In this document: one piece after another, positions 16,348-25,583 of the stretch
How positions within the stretch are numbered: position 1 is the first letter of the stretch
Layout: each line of letters opens with the position of its first letter
Assembly (NCBI GenBank): GCA_902765395.1
Contig: CACWZP010000004.1
Span: forward strand, 310,001 to 374,000
Reading direction: 5' to 3'
DNA: 64,000 nucleotides
From: an uncultured Eubacteriales bacterium
Lineage (GTDB): Bacteria > Bacillota > Clostridia > Christensenellales > Aristaeellaceae
Notes under the pieces: generated by a model
Database searches by the model: none
What the model saw: the letters and a program-made list of their open reading frames with translations, nothing else
What the model was told of the DNA's origin: nothing
Translations under genes and position numbers: made by a program

Positions 16348-16992
16348 ATGAGCCAGAATCTGTATGAGATCGTCGCCCTGGCCGCGCGCTACGCGTTCGC
16401 GGGGCTGATGGTGCTGATCGTGCTGCGGGCCTGGCGCATCACGCTGGTGGACAGCCGCCGGGCGGCCACGCTTCGCCACCTGTCCCCCTCCACCGGCATC
16501 AGCGGCGAGCTGGTGGTGCTGGAGGGCGACGAGAAGGCCCGGCGGGGCATGAAGTACCCGGTGATCAAGGAGGGCATGATCGGCACGTCCCGCCGCGCGG
16601 ACATCCGCGTGCGCCACTCCTCCGTCCGCCGCCGCCACGCCTACTTCCAGCTGACCGAGGACGGCCTGTTCGTCCGCACCCACGCCGGCGCGCCCATGCG
16701 GGACGGCGACGGGCGGCCCGTGCGCGCGATCACCCTGTCCGACGGCGGCGAGTTCAGCCTGGGCCGGGTGCGGCTCTTGCTGGTGCTGACCGAGGCCCCC
16801 GAACCTCCCAGCCCCCACCGACACGGACACCGGGAGGCGCATGACGACGGCGAGGACTATGCCGACGGGCTTCCCGAATCCGACGATCCCTTCGACGCCC
16901 AGCCCGTGCTGCGCCGCGCGCCGGAAAAGCGGCAGGGCCGCCCCATCGACGTGGACGAGTATTTCGACGTGGACGACGGATTCGACAGGTAA
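16348..16992 (+). CDS. Membrane-anchored FHA-domain protein
   Basis: 214 aa: one N-terminal TM (about residues 8-28), a forkhead-associated domain (about 45-140) and a hydrophilic acidic tail. The phosphothreonine-binding face is seen as MIGTSRRADIRVRHSSVRRRHAYF, with the conserved G, R, S and H. It precedes a RodA/FtsW flippase-polymerase and a class B PBP, the order known from actinobacterial fhaB-rodA-pbpA clusters where FHA proteins link Ser/Thr kinases to wall growth; no kinase or phosphatase gene is seen here. ATG at 16348 has GGGAGGG seven bases upstream, preferred over ATGs at 16327 and 16341. Confidence 0.85.
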   Translation: MSQNLYEIVALAARYAFAGLMVLIVLRAWRITLVDSRRAATLRHLSPSTGISGELVVLEGDEKARRGMKYPVIKEGMIGTSRRADIRVRHSSVRRRHAYFQLTEDGLFVRTHAGAPMRDGDGRPVRAITLSDGGEFSLGRVRLLLVLTEAPEPPSPHRHGHREAHDDGEDYADGLPESDDPFDAQPVLRRAPEKRQGRPIDVDEYFDVDDGFDR

Positions 16993-16998
16993 AATACC

Positions 16999-18297
16999 AT
17001 GGCAAAAAACAAACTTGATCGCATGAAAAAGGCGCTGATGCGCTCGAATACGAAGCTGCTTCTGTCAGCGGTGATGCTGTTCCAGGCGCTGGCCATGCTG
17101 CTGATCGCCTTCCAGAAGGGGACGGTCAACCTGCAGGCCCTGGCGCTGGCCGTGGCGCTGCCGCTGGCCACCTGGCTGATCACCCACCTGATGGGCCGGG
17201 TCTGGCCGGTGGATCGGGCGATCCTCATCATGGTGATGTTCCTGTGCAGCGTGGGCATCATCACCCTGTCCGACATCGCCAAGAGCGACATCACCCCCCG
17301 CACCCAGGCCATCTACGCCCTGGGCGGCGTGGCGGCCATGTTCGCGGGCGCGGCGTTCATAAGGCACTGGCGGCACTGGAAGAAGTACACGCCGCTTTTG
17401 ATGGGCCTGTGCCTTATCGCGCTGGCCTCGCCGTTTGCGCCGGTGATCGGCATCTACAAATACGGCGCGCGCAACTGGGTGGGCCTGGGGCCCTTCTCCG
17501 TGCAGCCCAGCGAGTTCATGAAGCCGATACTGATCCTCTGCCTGGCCAGCGGCTTTTCCAACCGCCCGCCCTTCACCCGATGCATCCCCACCATCGCCTT
17601 CGCGGCGCTGTGCTGCGGGGTGCTGCTGGCGGAGAAGGACCTGGGCGCGGTGTTGCTGTACTTCCTGACCACCGTGTTCATGTACTACGTGGCCACCTCC
17701 AACGCCTTCATCTCCCTCGCGGGGCTGGGCATGGGCGCGGGCGCGGCGGTGCTGGCCTACCGGGCGCTGCCCTATGTGCAGGACCGCGTGGCCATCTGGC
17801 AGAACCCCTGGATCGACCCCCAGGAGAGCGGCTACCAGCTGATCCAGTCGCTGATCGCCATCGGCTCCGGCGGGCTGTTCGGCATGGGGCTGGGCATGGG
17901 CATGCCCAGGGACATCCCCCTCTACCACTCCGACTTCATCTTCGCCTCCATCACCGAGGAATTCGGCCTGATCTTTGCCATCGGGCTGCTGGCGGTGTAC
18001 GTGCTGATCATCATGCGCGGGCTGATCGTGGCCTTCAACGCCCGCACGAGCTTCCACTCGCTCGCGGCCTTCGGGCTGGTGATCATGCTGGGGCTTCAGA
18101 CCATGCTGATCGCCGGCGGCAACACGAAGCTGCTGCCCCTGTCCGGCGTGACGCTGCCGCTGATCTGCTACGGCGGCTCCTCGCTGGTGTCCACCTTCTT
18201 CACCATGGGCATATTGCTGGGACTCTCGTCCATGAACGCCGAGGACGAGGCCCGGGACATCGAAACGCTGGAGCTGAAAGAGGAAGGAACATATTGA
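16999..18297 (+). CDS. FtsW/RodA/SpoVE-family peptidoglycan glycosyltransferase
   Basis: SEDS-family polytopic membrane enzyme that polymerises lipid II, 432 aa with about ten TM segments. Family marks: GARNWVGLGPFSVQPSEFMKP, AEKDLGAVLLYF (with the catalytic Asp), and the C-terminal LPLSGVTLPLICYGGSSLV. Starts six bases after the FHA gene (ATG 16999) with only a weak AGGT, so translational coupling is likely. Pairs with the class B PBP downstream, the usual SEDS-bPBP set. RodA (elongation) versus FtsW (division) cannot be settled; the FHA-PBP context favours a RodA-like role. Confidence 0.93.
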   Translation: MAKNKLDRMKKALMRSNTKLLLSAVMLFQALAMLLIAFQKGTVNLQALALAVALPLATWLITHLMGRVWPVDRAILIMVMFLCSVGIITLSDIAKSDITPRTQAIYALGGVAAMFAGAAFIRHWRHWKKYTPLLMGLCLIALASPFAPVIGIYKYGARNWVGLGPFSVQPSEFMKPILILCLASGFSNRPPFTRCIPTIAFAALCCGVLLAEKDLGAVLLYFLTTVFMYYVATSNAFISLAGLGMGAGAAVLAYRALPYVQDRVAIWQNPWIDPQESGYQLIQSLIAIGSGGLFGMGLGMGMPRDIPLYHSDFIFASITEEFGLIFAIGLLAVYVLIIMRGLIVAFNARTSFHSLAAFGLVIMLGLQTMLIAGGNTKLLPLSGVTLPLICYGGSSLVSTFFTMGILLGLSSMNAEDEARDIETLELKEEGTY

Positions 18298-18331
18298 TGC
18301 GCTCCACTGTGATTTGCCTGGAGGTGATTTC

Positions 18332-19735
18332 GTGAAAGAGCTTCGCCGCAACATGCGCTTTGTGGGCACGCTGGTGGTGATCCTGTTCGTGGGCCTGGCC
18401 GCCTGGTTCGCCATGACGGTGTTCACCCAGGGCAGCGTCTGGGCCAGCGACGTGCGCAACAGCCGCCTTCGGGCCACGGCCAGCCTGCGGGGCGACATCA
18501 CCGACCGGGACGGCAACCTGCTGGCCACCACCGCCGAGGACGGTACCCGGCAGTATACGAAGAACACCACCGCCCGCCGGGCCCTGTCCCAGACCGTGGG
18601 CGACACCGCCGGCATGAGCACCGGCATCGAGACCTTCTACTCCGCCACGCTGCTGGACATCTCCACCGGGCTGATCGGCCGGCTGAACGAGCTGTTCAGC
18701 AGTGCCAAGCACGTGGGCGGCAGCATCCAGATCACCGTGGACGGCCCGCTGCAGGCCTGGATCGCCAGCGAATTCCCCGCCGGGTACCGGGGCGCGGTGT
18801 GCGTCATCAACTACAAGACCGGCGAGATCCTGGCCATGGTTTCCATGCCCAATTACGACCCCTACGACCTGGCCGTGCGCAGCGACACCCAGGTGGAGGA
18901 CACCGCCTACCTGAACCGCTGTTTGCAGGGGCTGTATACCCCCGGCTCGGTGTTCAAGATCATCACGCTGGCCTCGGCCATCACCAACGACGTGAACGTC
19001 CTCGACCAGGCCTTCTCCTGCTCCGGCGCCTGGGAATACGAGGGCGGCCGCATCGTCTGCGCGGGCAACACCGCCCACGGCACCGTGAACCTGAAGACTG
19101 CCTTCAAGCGCAGCTGCAACGTCACCTTCGGCAAGCTGGCCTACCAGCTGGGGCTGGAGCGGCTTCGGCAGACCGCCGAGCGCTTCGGCTTCAACGAGAA
19201 CTTCAAGTTCGGCGACTTCGTGGTCTACAACTCCGCCTTCCCCACCGACGTCAGCAACATGAACGGCCTGGTCTGGGCGGGCATCGGCCAGGGCGAGGTG
19301 CTGGTCACGCCGCTGCACATGGCCATGATCACCGGCACCATCGCCAACGGCGGCGTGATGATGAAGCCCTGGCTGATCCAGAGGATCCGCAGCTCCATGG
19401 GCAAGACCACCGCCACCGGCGCCCCCGCCGCCTATCGACAGGTGCTCAGCGAGTCCGTGGCCAGCAAGATCGCGGAATATATGTATGAAACCGTCCAGAG
19501 CGGCACCGCCACCCGCGCCGCCATCAAGGGCTACACCGTGGGCGGCAAGACCGGCTCGGCCGAGGTGTCCAACGACAAGACCGTGGAGACCAACGCCTGG
19601 TTCACCGGCTTCATCTACGACGAGGCCCATCCCTATGCCATCTCCGTGGTCATCGAGGGCGGCGGCGCCGGCGCGCGCATGCCCAGCGAGCTGGCCGCCA
19701 AGGCGCTGAAAAAGGCGATTGAGTATGTGGGATAG
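18332..19735 (+). CDS. Class B penicillin-binding protein (PbpA-like transpeptidase)
   Basis: 467 aa, short for class B PBPs, resembling actinobacterial PbpA. One N-terminal TM (residues 11-31), a reduced dimerisation region with RGDITDRDGNLLA, and a transpeptidase domain: SVFK at 206-209, SCN at 261-263, KTGSAE at 406-411. It cross-links peptidoglycan outside the membrane. The GTG at 18332 lies six bases after GGAGGTG; an upstream TTG at 18314 would put this SD inside the gene. Last gene of the FHA-SEDS-PBP operon. Confidence 0.93.
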   Translation: MKELRRNMRFVGTLVVILFVGLAAWFAMTVFTQGSVWASDVRNSRLRATASLRGDITDRDGNLLATTAEDGTRQYTKNTTARRALSQTVGDTAGMSTGIETFYSATLLDISTGLIGRLNELFSSAKHVGGSIQITVDGPLQAWIASEFPAGYRGAVCVINYKTGEILAMVSMPNYDPYDLAVRSDTQVEDTAYLNRCLQGLYTPGSVFKIITLASAITNDVNVLDQAFSCSGAWEYEGGRIVCAGNTAHGTVNLKTAFKRSCNVTFGKLAYQLGLERLRQTAERFGFNENFKFGDFVVYNSAFPTDVSNMNGLVWAGIGQGEVLVTPLHMAMITGTIANGGVMMKPWLIQRIRSSMGKTTATGAPAAYRQVLSESVASKIAEYMYETVQSGTATRAAIKGYTVGGKTGSAEVSNDKTVETNAWFTGFIYDEAHPYAISVVIEGGGAGARMPSELAAKALKKAIEYVG

Positions 19736-19825
19736 CAACCCTCGGTATAGCGTTTGCAATCATCGGTTGCTTGCAATTGTCAGTTGAATCCGTTATCCTG
19801 ATAGGGATCGCACCAGGAGGCCCCC

Positions 19826-20233
19826 ATGCCGGACATCATCACCCAGGACATACTGTTCTTCTTCGACGGCAGGCCCGTGGAGCTGGGGCTGTACGAGCAG
19901 CTGGCGGCTGAAATCTTTGCGCGCTGGTCGGACACGGCCATCCGGGTGAAGAAGACCCAGGTCGGCTTCTACTGCCCCGGCCTGTTCTGCTGCGTGAGCC
20001 TGACGCCGGTGCGCCGGAAGGCCGAGCGGCCAGAGCGCTTCATCACCGTCACCTTCGGCCTGGATCACCCGCTGGACGATCCCCGGGCGCTCGTCGTGCC
20101 CGTTCGGCCGAACCGATACACCCACCACGTCCTCCTCGGCAGCGCCGGGGAGATCGACGAAACCCTGCTGGGCTGGCTGGACGCCGCCCATCGATTCACC
20201 ACTGAAAGGACCATGAACCATGCTCGAACTTAG
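19826..20233 (+). CDS. DUF5655-like protein
   Basis: 135 aa cytoplasmic protein without signal or TM. The layout (FFDGRPVELGLYEQLAAEI ... RVKKTQVGFYCPGLFCCVSL ... ERFITVTFGLDHPLDDPR) resembles the DUF5655 family, of unknown function. ATG at 19826 follows AGGAGG. Its last 14 bases overlap the ABC ATPase start, so the two are co-translated. An alternative is a YdhG/DUF1801-type relative. Confidence 0.65.
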   Translation: MPDIITQDILFFFDGRPVELGLYEQLAAEIFARWSDTAIRVKKTQVGFYCPGLFCCVSLTPVRRKAERPERFITVTFGLDHPLDDPRALVVPVRPNRYTHHVLLGSAGEIDETLLGWLDAAHRFTTERTMNHART

Positions 20234-20942
20234 GAACGTGACCAAAAAGTACCTGCGCCGCACGGCGCTGGACGACGTGAGCCTGGCCATCGAGTCGGGC
20301 AAGACCTGCCTGCTGCTGGGCCCCAACGGCTCCGGCAAGACCACCATGATGAAGATGATCGCCGGCCTGTGCCGGCCCACCAGCGGCGAGATCACCTTCG
20401 ACGGCATGCCCATCGGCGTGTCCAGCAAGGCCCGCATCGCCTACATGCCCACGGAAAACTACTTCTACAGCTACATGAAGGTGAAGGACATCGGCAGGTA
20501 TTACGCCGACTTCTTCAAGGACTTCAACCCCGCCGCCTTCGACCGGCTGCTCGACGACATGGAGCTGGACAAGGAGGACAGCATCCGCCAGCTCTCCAGC
20601 GGCATGGCCGCGAAGCTGCGCCTGTCGCTGACGCTGAGCCGCAACGCGGGGCTGATGATGTTCGACGAGCCGCTGAACGGCGTGGACATCCTCACCCGCA
20701 CCCAGACCATCAACGCCATCCTGGCCGGGCGGGAGGCGGGCCGGTCCATGCTGATCTCCACCCACCTGGTGGACGAGCTGGAGGACGTGGTGGACTACAC
20801 CGTGTTCCTGAAGAAGGGCAAGCTGATCATGGCCGGCGACAAGAAGGAGATCTGCGCGGGCCGCACGCTGAAGGACCTGTACCTGGAGGTCTACGGCCAC
20901 ATTTCCCAGGAACCCGTGGAGGAGGTGCGCAAAGATGCTTAA
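20220..20942 (+). CDS. ABC-2 type transporter ATPase
   Basis: 240 aa ATPase of an exporter-type ABC system. Walker A GPNGSGKTT near residue 38, signature LSSGMAAKLRL (a degenerate LSGG), Walker B LMMFDEPLNGVDIL, switch His in STHLVDELEDVVD. The MPTENYFYSYMKVKDIGRYY segment is like the YtrB/BcrA/CcmA group. ATG at 20220 overlaps the upstream gene; GAAAGGA lies about 11 bases before. Pairs with the permease that overlaps its end by 8 bases. Confidence 0.92.
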   Translation: MLELRNVTKKYLRRTALDDVSLAIESGKTCLLLGPNGSGKTTMMKMIAGLCRPTSGEITFDGMPIGVSSKARIAYMPTENYFYSYMKVKDIGRYYADFFKDFNPAAFDRLLDDMELDKEDSIRQLSSGMAAKLRLSLTLSRNAGLMMFDEPLNGVDILTRTQTINAILAGREAGRSMLISTHLVDELEDVVDYTVFLKKGKLIMAGDKKEICAGRTLKDLYLEVYGHISQEPVEEVRKDA

Positions 20943-21717
20943 GCTGATGAAATACGAGTTCCGCAAGATGCGCACCACGCTGCTGGCCATGCTGGGCGCG
21001 CTGGCGGCGCTGGAGATCGGCTTCGTGGTGGGCACCCACGCCGATAAGAACACCGTCGTCATCATCTGCCTGTCGCTGATCACGATCTTGACCACCCTGG
21101 TCTATGCCTACATCATCCTGGCGGGCATGGCCAGCTATTCCCGGGAGCTGAAGGACAAGTCCGGCTACCTGATCTTCATGACGCCGGTCAGCCCCCTGGG
21201 CGTGGTGGTCAGCAAGCTGCTGTTCACGGCCCTGGCGGCCCTCGTCGCCACGGCCACCTTCGGCGTGGCGGCCTTCCTGGACTACCGCTACATCTTCCAG
21301 CAGGCCAACATCAGCAAGGAGACCATGGACCAGATCAACCTGCTGCTGCGCTTCGGCCTGAACGCCAACGCCGATCTCTTCCAGATCTTCCGCATCGTGA
21401 TGTACTACGTGTGCACCGTCCTCATCGAGGTGCTGCTCACCATGTGCACGGCCTACCTGGCCATCACCCTGTCCGCCACGCTGCTGCAGAACAAGAAGGG
21501 CTTCGTGCGGGCGCTCATCAGCCTGCTGCTCTTCGTGGGCCTCACCTGGGGCTGCAACTGGGTCGCCCAGAAGCTGATCTACGCCAACGCCACCATCGAC
21601 AAGGACCTGAAGCAGCTCTCCGGCTACATCGGCTGGTCGCTGCTCCTCAACGCCGGCTTCTGCGCCGTCTTCACCGGGGCCAGCGCATGGCTGCTGGACA
21701 AGAAAGTGAATCTGTGA
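20935..21717 (+). CDS. ABC-2 type permease
   Basis: 260 aa with about six hydrophobic segments (first at residues 15-32, next 37-60, 90-110, 140-160, 175-200, 230-252). The opening MLKLMKYEFRKMRTTLL and YSRELKDKSGYLIFMTPVSPLGVVVSKLL are typical of ABC-2 permease subunits. Substrate unknown. ATG at 20935 has GGAGGTG upstream, and its stop overlaps the uvrC ATG. Confidence 0.85.
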   Translation: MLKLMKYEFRKMRTTLLAMLGALAALEIGFVVGTHADKNTVVIICLSLITILTTLVYAYIILAGMASYSRELKDKSGYLIFMTPVSPLGVVVSKLLFTALAALVATATFGVAAFLDYRYIFQQANISKETMDQINLLLRFGLNANADLFQIFRIVMYYVCTVLIEVLLTMCTAYLAITLSATLLQNKKGFVRALISLLLFVGLTWGCNWVAQKLIYANATIDKDLKQLSGYIGWSLLLNAGFCAVFTGASAWLLDKKVNL

Positions 21718-23624
21718 TGACTGAATCCTATCGCAAGCCCTTCAACGGCGCGCGGATGTCGCCGGAGCTGCAGTTCAAGATCGAAAACCTTCCGGACAGC
21801 CCGGGCTGTTACCTGATGAAGTCCGAGGGTGAGATCATCTACGTGGGCAAGGCCAAGAACCTGAAAAACCGGGTCAGCCAGTATTTCCACTGGTCTGCCC
21901 AGCACACCCCCAAGGTGCGGGCGATGGTGGAGAAGATCGACGACTTTGACATCATCCTGGTGGACGGCGAGCTGGAGGCCTTCACGCTGGAGTGCAACCT
22001 CATCAAGCTGCACATGCCCCACTACAACATCCTGCTGAAGGACGACAAAGCCTATCCCTATATCCGCGTGGACCTGCGGGAAAACTTCCCCCGGGCGGAG
22101 CTGGTGCGCCGCCAGGAGAAGGACGGTGCCAAGTACTTCGGCCCCTACCAGGGCGCCACAGTGGTCCGCGAGGTGCTGGACGTGGTGCGCATGGTGTTCC
22201 CCATCCGGGTCTGCTCGAAGAAGCTGAACCCGGCCAAGCCCCTGCGCCCCTGCGTGCACCACCAGGTGGGCCAGTGCCCCGCCCCCTGCGCGGGCCTGAT
22301 CTCCGAAGAGGACTACCGCGCCACCATCATGAAGGTGATCGACTTCCTGAACGGCAAGTACGCCCCGGTGCTCTCCGAGCTGAAGGAGCGGATGATGGAG
22401 GCCTCCGCCGAGATGAACTACGAGCGGGCCGCCCTGTACCGCGACCGCATCCGCGCCGTGGAGGCGGTGATGCAGAAGCAGAAGGCCATCTCCACCCAGC
22501 AGGCGGACCAGGACATCATCGCCGTGCTGCCCCATGACGCCGACGCCATGGTGCAGCTGATATTCGTGCGCTCCGGCCGGATGATCGGCTCGGAGCGCTT
22601 CACGCTGGAAGGCGCCGCCGACGAGCCCCAGGGCGAGATATTGACCCAGTTCATGCTGCAGTACTACGGCCCGGAGATCACCCCGCCCCGGGAGATCCTG
22701 CTCTCGGCCACGCCGCCGGAGCACGACGTGATCGAACAGCTGCTGTCCGAGCAGCACGGCGCACGCACCTACATCCTCACGCCGCGACGGGGCGAGAAGC
22801 TGAAGCTGGTCAACATGGCGCTGAAGAATCTGAAGGACGAGGCGAAGAAGCTGGACCGCAGGAACGCCAACAGCCGTGCGCGCACCATCGGCGCGCTGGA
22901 GGAGCTGCAGGCGGTCCTGAACCTGCCCACGCTGCCCCGGCGCATCGAGGGATACGACATCTCCAACACCCAGGGTGCTCAGAGCGTGGCCAGCGAGGTG
23001 GTGATGGTGGACGGCGTCAGCGCCAACAGGGAGTATCGCCACTACCGCATCAAGACCGTTGAGGGCGCCAACGACTTCGCCAGCATGTACGAGGTCATCA
23101 CCCGCCGTCTCTCCCACGGGCTGGACGAGCTGGAGGAGCGCCGGGCCGCCGGGCTGGACCCCCAGGGCGGCAAGTTCAGCTGGCTGCCCGACCTGATCCT
23201 GGTGGACGGCGGCCGGGGCCAGCTGGCCGCGGCACGTGAGGCCATGGAGGGCCAGGGGCTGAACATCCCCATGATCGGCCTGGCCAAGCGCATCGAGGAG
23301 ATCGTGCTGCCCGACCAGGAGGAGAGCGTGCTGCTGGACCGCCACTCCCCCGCGCTGCACCTGATCCAGCGGGTGCGCGACGAGAGCCACCGATTCGCCA
23401 TCATCCACCACCGCACCCTGCGGGGCCGGGCCTCCATCGCCTCGCGGCTGGACGGCATCCCCGGCGTGGGCGAGAAGCGCAGAAAGGCGATATTGAAGCA
23501 CTTCAAGACCGTGGAGGCCCTGCGCGCCGCCGACGTGGAGGACATCAAGGCCGTGCCCGGCGTGCCGGAGAAGGTGGCCGAGGCCGTGTATCGGTTCATG
23601 CGGGAGGATGGGAAGCAGGATTGA
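21717..23624 (+). CDS. uvrC: Excinuclease ABC subunit C
   Basis: Dual-incision nuclease of nucleotide excision repair, 635 aa. GIY-YIG domain: PGCYLMKSEGEIIYVGKAKNLKNR near residue 25; cysteine cluster RPCVHHQVGQCPAPC; UVR motif MEASAEMNYERAALYRDRI; RNase H-like 5' nuclease with GYDISNTQGAQSVAS and DLILVDGGRGQL; helix-hairpin-helix tail IPGVGEKRRKAILKHF. The ATG at 21717 overlaps the permease stop (TGATGA); ATG at 21756 is an alternative. Sitting uvrC behind an exporter by overlap implies read-through expression. Confidence 0.97.
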   Translation: MTESYRKPFNGARMSPELQFKIENLPDSPGCYLMKSEGEIIYVGKAKNLKNRVSQYFHWSAQHTPKVRAMVEKIDDFDIILVDGELEAFTLECNLIKLHMPHYNILLKDDKAYPYIRVDLRENFPRAELVRRQEKDGAKYFGPYQGATVVREVLDVVRMVFPIRVCSKKLNPAKPLRPCVHHQVGQCPAPCAGLISEEDYRATIMKVIDFLNGKYAPVLSELKERMMEASAEMNYERAALYRDRIRAVEAVMQKQKAISTQQADQDIIAVLPHDADAMVQLIFVRSGRMIGSERFTLEGAADEPQGEILTQFMLQYYGPEITPPREILLSATPPEHDVIEQLLSEQHGARTYILTPRRGEKLKLVNMALKNLKDEAKKLDRRNANSRARTIGALEELQAVLNLPTLPRRIEGYDISNTQGAQSVASEVVMVDGVSANREYRHYRIKTVEGANDFASMYEVITRRLSHGLDELEERRAAGLDPQGGKFSWLPDLILVDGGRGQLAAAREAMEGQGLNIPMIGLAKRIEEIVLPDQEESVLLDRHSPALHLIQRVRDESHRFAIIHHRTLRGRASIASRLDGIPGVGEKRRKAILKHFKTVEALRAADVEDIKAVPGVPEKVAEAVYRFMREDGKQD

Positions 23625-23644
23625 GGACGCCTTTACCCCGCGTT

Positions 23645-23822
23645 CGTTGACAAAGCGCGGGGAAAGTGGGAGAATATGGGGAGAGATGCTCCCTCTCAGG
23701 CGCTGCGCGCTCCTCGGGTCGTTGTGATGATTCTGAGTCGTATCCGGTGCCCCCTCTCAGGCGCTGCGCGCCAGCTCTCCCCCTCACGGGGGAGAAGTGT
23801 CTGCGCGGCAGACGAACAGGCT
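23645..23822. repeat. REP-like repeat pair fused to a gene remnant
   Basis: The 10-base word CTGCGCGC with its flank (CCCTCTCAGGCGCTGCGCGC) occurs twice, near 23692-23711 and 23753-23772, and CTCCCCCTCACGGGGGAG forms a hairpin near 23777-23794. No gene start. The repeat runs directly into the DUF559-like remnant. Confidence 0.6.
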
Positions 23823-23960
23823 GCCGACACCCAGCGGAGCGCCGCCCTCAAGGCGCATGGCTATGCCGTTCTGCGCTTCCCCAACATCGACATCGACCGG
23901 CGCTTCCGGGCCGCATGCGAAGCCATCGGCCTGGAGATCAAGCGCCGCATCCCACAATAA
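23823..23960 (+). pseudogene. C-terminal remnant of a DUF559-type endonuclease-like gene
   Basis: The last 45 codons before the stop at 23960 read DTQRSAALKAHGYAVLRF, PNIDIDRRF and ACEAIGLEIKRRI, matching the end of DUF559/Vsr-like nucleases (R..aL...GY.VLRF.N.di.r.f..vceaI). The N-terminal nuclease core is missing; upstream in frame is only repeat sequence, and no ribosome binding site exists. Likely a decayed gene whose front was replaced by the repeat. Confidence 0.55.
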
Positions 23961-23979
23961 AACGACGGAGGTCACTCAC

Positions 23980-25407
23980 ATGGACTACACCAACCTGGAC
24001 AGAATCGTGGATTCCTATCGCGACGAGCTGGTCGAAAACATTCGCAAGTGGATCGCCATTCCCTCGGTGCAGGGCGCGCCGGCAGGCGAAAACGCCCCCT
24101 TCGGCAAGGAGGTGCGCCGGATGCTGGACACGGCGCTGGCGGACGCCAGGTCCTTCGGCTTCGACGTGCGGGACATCGACGGCTACGCCGGCGACATCAG
24201 CTACGGCTCCGGCCCCCAGACCATGGGCATGCTGGCCCACCTGGACGTGGTGCCCCTGGGCGACGGCTGGACGCACGACCCCCTGGGCGGGGAGATCGAA
24301 AACGGCAAGCTGTACGGCCGCGGCGCCACCGACGACAAGGGCCCGGCGCTGTGCGCGCTGTACGCCATGCGCGCCGTGAAGGAAGCGGGCATCCCGCTGA
24401 AGGACGGCGTGCGGCTGATCCTGGGCTGCGACGAGGAGACGGGCATGAGCGACATGCGCCACTACGCCGGCAAGGTGAAGATGCCGGACTACGGCTTCTC
24501 CCCGGACGCGGAGTTCCCCGTCATCAACATCGAAAAGGGCGGCGTGAACATGCGCCTGAGCAAGGTCACCGGCGGCGAGGACGGCGCGGACATCCCCGTC
24601 TGCAGCCTGTACGCCGGCGAGCGGCCCAACGTGGTGCCCGCGGAGGCGACCGCCGTGGTGGGACTGGAAAACATCACGCTCGACGCGCTGAACGACAGGC
24701 TCTCCGCCATCGCCGCGAAGCATGAAAAGTTCAACCTGAAGGCCGTGGCCGAGGGCGAGGGCCGGGCGAAGATCACCGCCACCGGCGTCAACGCCCACGC
24801 CGCCATGCCCGAGCGGGGCGTGAACGCCGCGGGCATGCTGCTGATCGCCCTGAAGGAGCTGGGCGCCGGCGGCGGCAGCCGGGAGGCCATCGCCATGCTG
24901 GCGGACGCCGTGGGCATGGAGCACACCGGCGCGTCCCTGGGCATCGCCTGCGAGGACGAGCTGTCCGGCGCGCTGACCTGCAACCTGGGCATCCTGCGCT
25001 ACGATTCCAACGAGCTCTCCGCCCTGCTGGACATCCGCTATCCCCTCTGCGGCAGCGAGGAGCTGATGCTGGGCCAGGCGGCCAAGCGGGTGGCCCCCGC
25101 CGGCATGAGCGTGTGCTGCGCCTCCAGCCACACCCCGCTGCACGTGCCCGCCGAGAGCAAGATCGTGCGCGGGCTGCTCAAGGTCTATCACGACGTGACC
25201 GGCCTGCCCGCCTACACCATCGCCATCGGCGGCGGCACCTATTCCCGCATGATGCCCAACACCGTGGCCTTCGGCGTGTGCTTCCCCGGCGACATGGACG
25301 TGTGCCACATCGCCGACGAGTACATCGACCTGGAGAAGCTGATGCTGGGCGTGAAGATATTCGCCCACGCCATCGCCGAGATCGCCGGAGGGCAGATCGA
25401 AGATTAG
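23980..25407 (+). CDS. pepV: Sapep/PepV-type dipeptidase (M20)
   Basis: Metal-dependent dipeptidase of the M20 family that cleaves dipeptides in the cytoplasm, 475 aa. Metal site motifs: MLAHLDVVPLGDGW (His, Asp), GRGATDDKGPAL (Asp), LGCDEETGMSD (catalytic Glu-Glu), FSPDAEFPVINIEKG, and the terminal His in a GGGTYSRMMPNTVAFG context. ATG at 23980 has CGGAGG upstream; longer in-frame reading to 23797 crosses the remnant. It fits with the oppBCDFA importer far downstream. Confidence 0.94.
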   Translation: MDYTNLDRIVDSYRDELVENIRKWIAIPSVQGAPAGENAPFGKEVRRMLDTALADARSFGFDVRDIDGYAGDISYGSGPQTMGMLAHLDVVPLGDGWTHDPLGGEIENGKLYGRGATDDKGPALCALYAMRAVKEAGIPLKDGVRLILGCDEETGMSDMRHYAGKVKMPDYGFSPDAEFPVINIEKGGVNMRLSKVTGGEDGADIPVCSLYAGERPNVVPAEATAVVGLENITLDALNDRLSAIAAKHEKFNLKAVAEGEGRAKITATGVNAHAAMPERGVNAAGMLLIALKELGAGGGSREAIAMLADAVGMEHTGASLGIACEDELSGALTCNLGILRYDSNELSALLDIRYPLCGSEELMLGQAAKRVAPAGMSVCCASSHTPLHVPAESKIVRGLLKVYHDVTGLPAYTIAIGGGTYSRMMPNTVAFGVCFPGDMDVCHIADEYIDLEKLMLGVKIFAHAIAEIAGGQIED

Positions 25408-25562
25408 AGTTCAGAGTTAAGCGTTTAGGGTGTAGATAGGGTTTGCCCCGCGCAATCCATGGCTCCCGCGATCGCGGCGATCCGGTTCCCTGTGAATAAA
25501 AAGAAATCCGACAGGATTTCCACCTGTACTCCACTCTCAACTCTCCGTTTTCCACAATACTT
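25404..25562. repeat. Purine-arm inverted repeat between pepV and cmk
   Basis: Left arm TTAGAGTTCAGAGTTAAG begins at the pepV stop; right arm CTCCACTCTCAACTCTCC ends at about 25552. Inside are CCCGCGATCGCGG (about 25464-25476) and the hairpin AAATCCGACAGGATTT (about 25504-25519). Same family as the elements at 1.9 and 48.7 kb. Confidence 0.65.
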
Positions 25563-25583
25563 CGGAAAGGAATCGAACCTATC

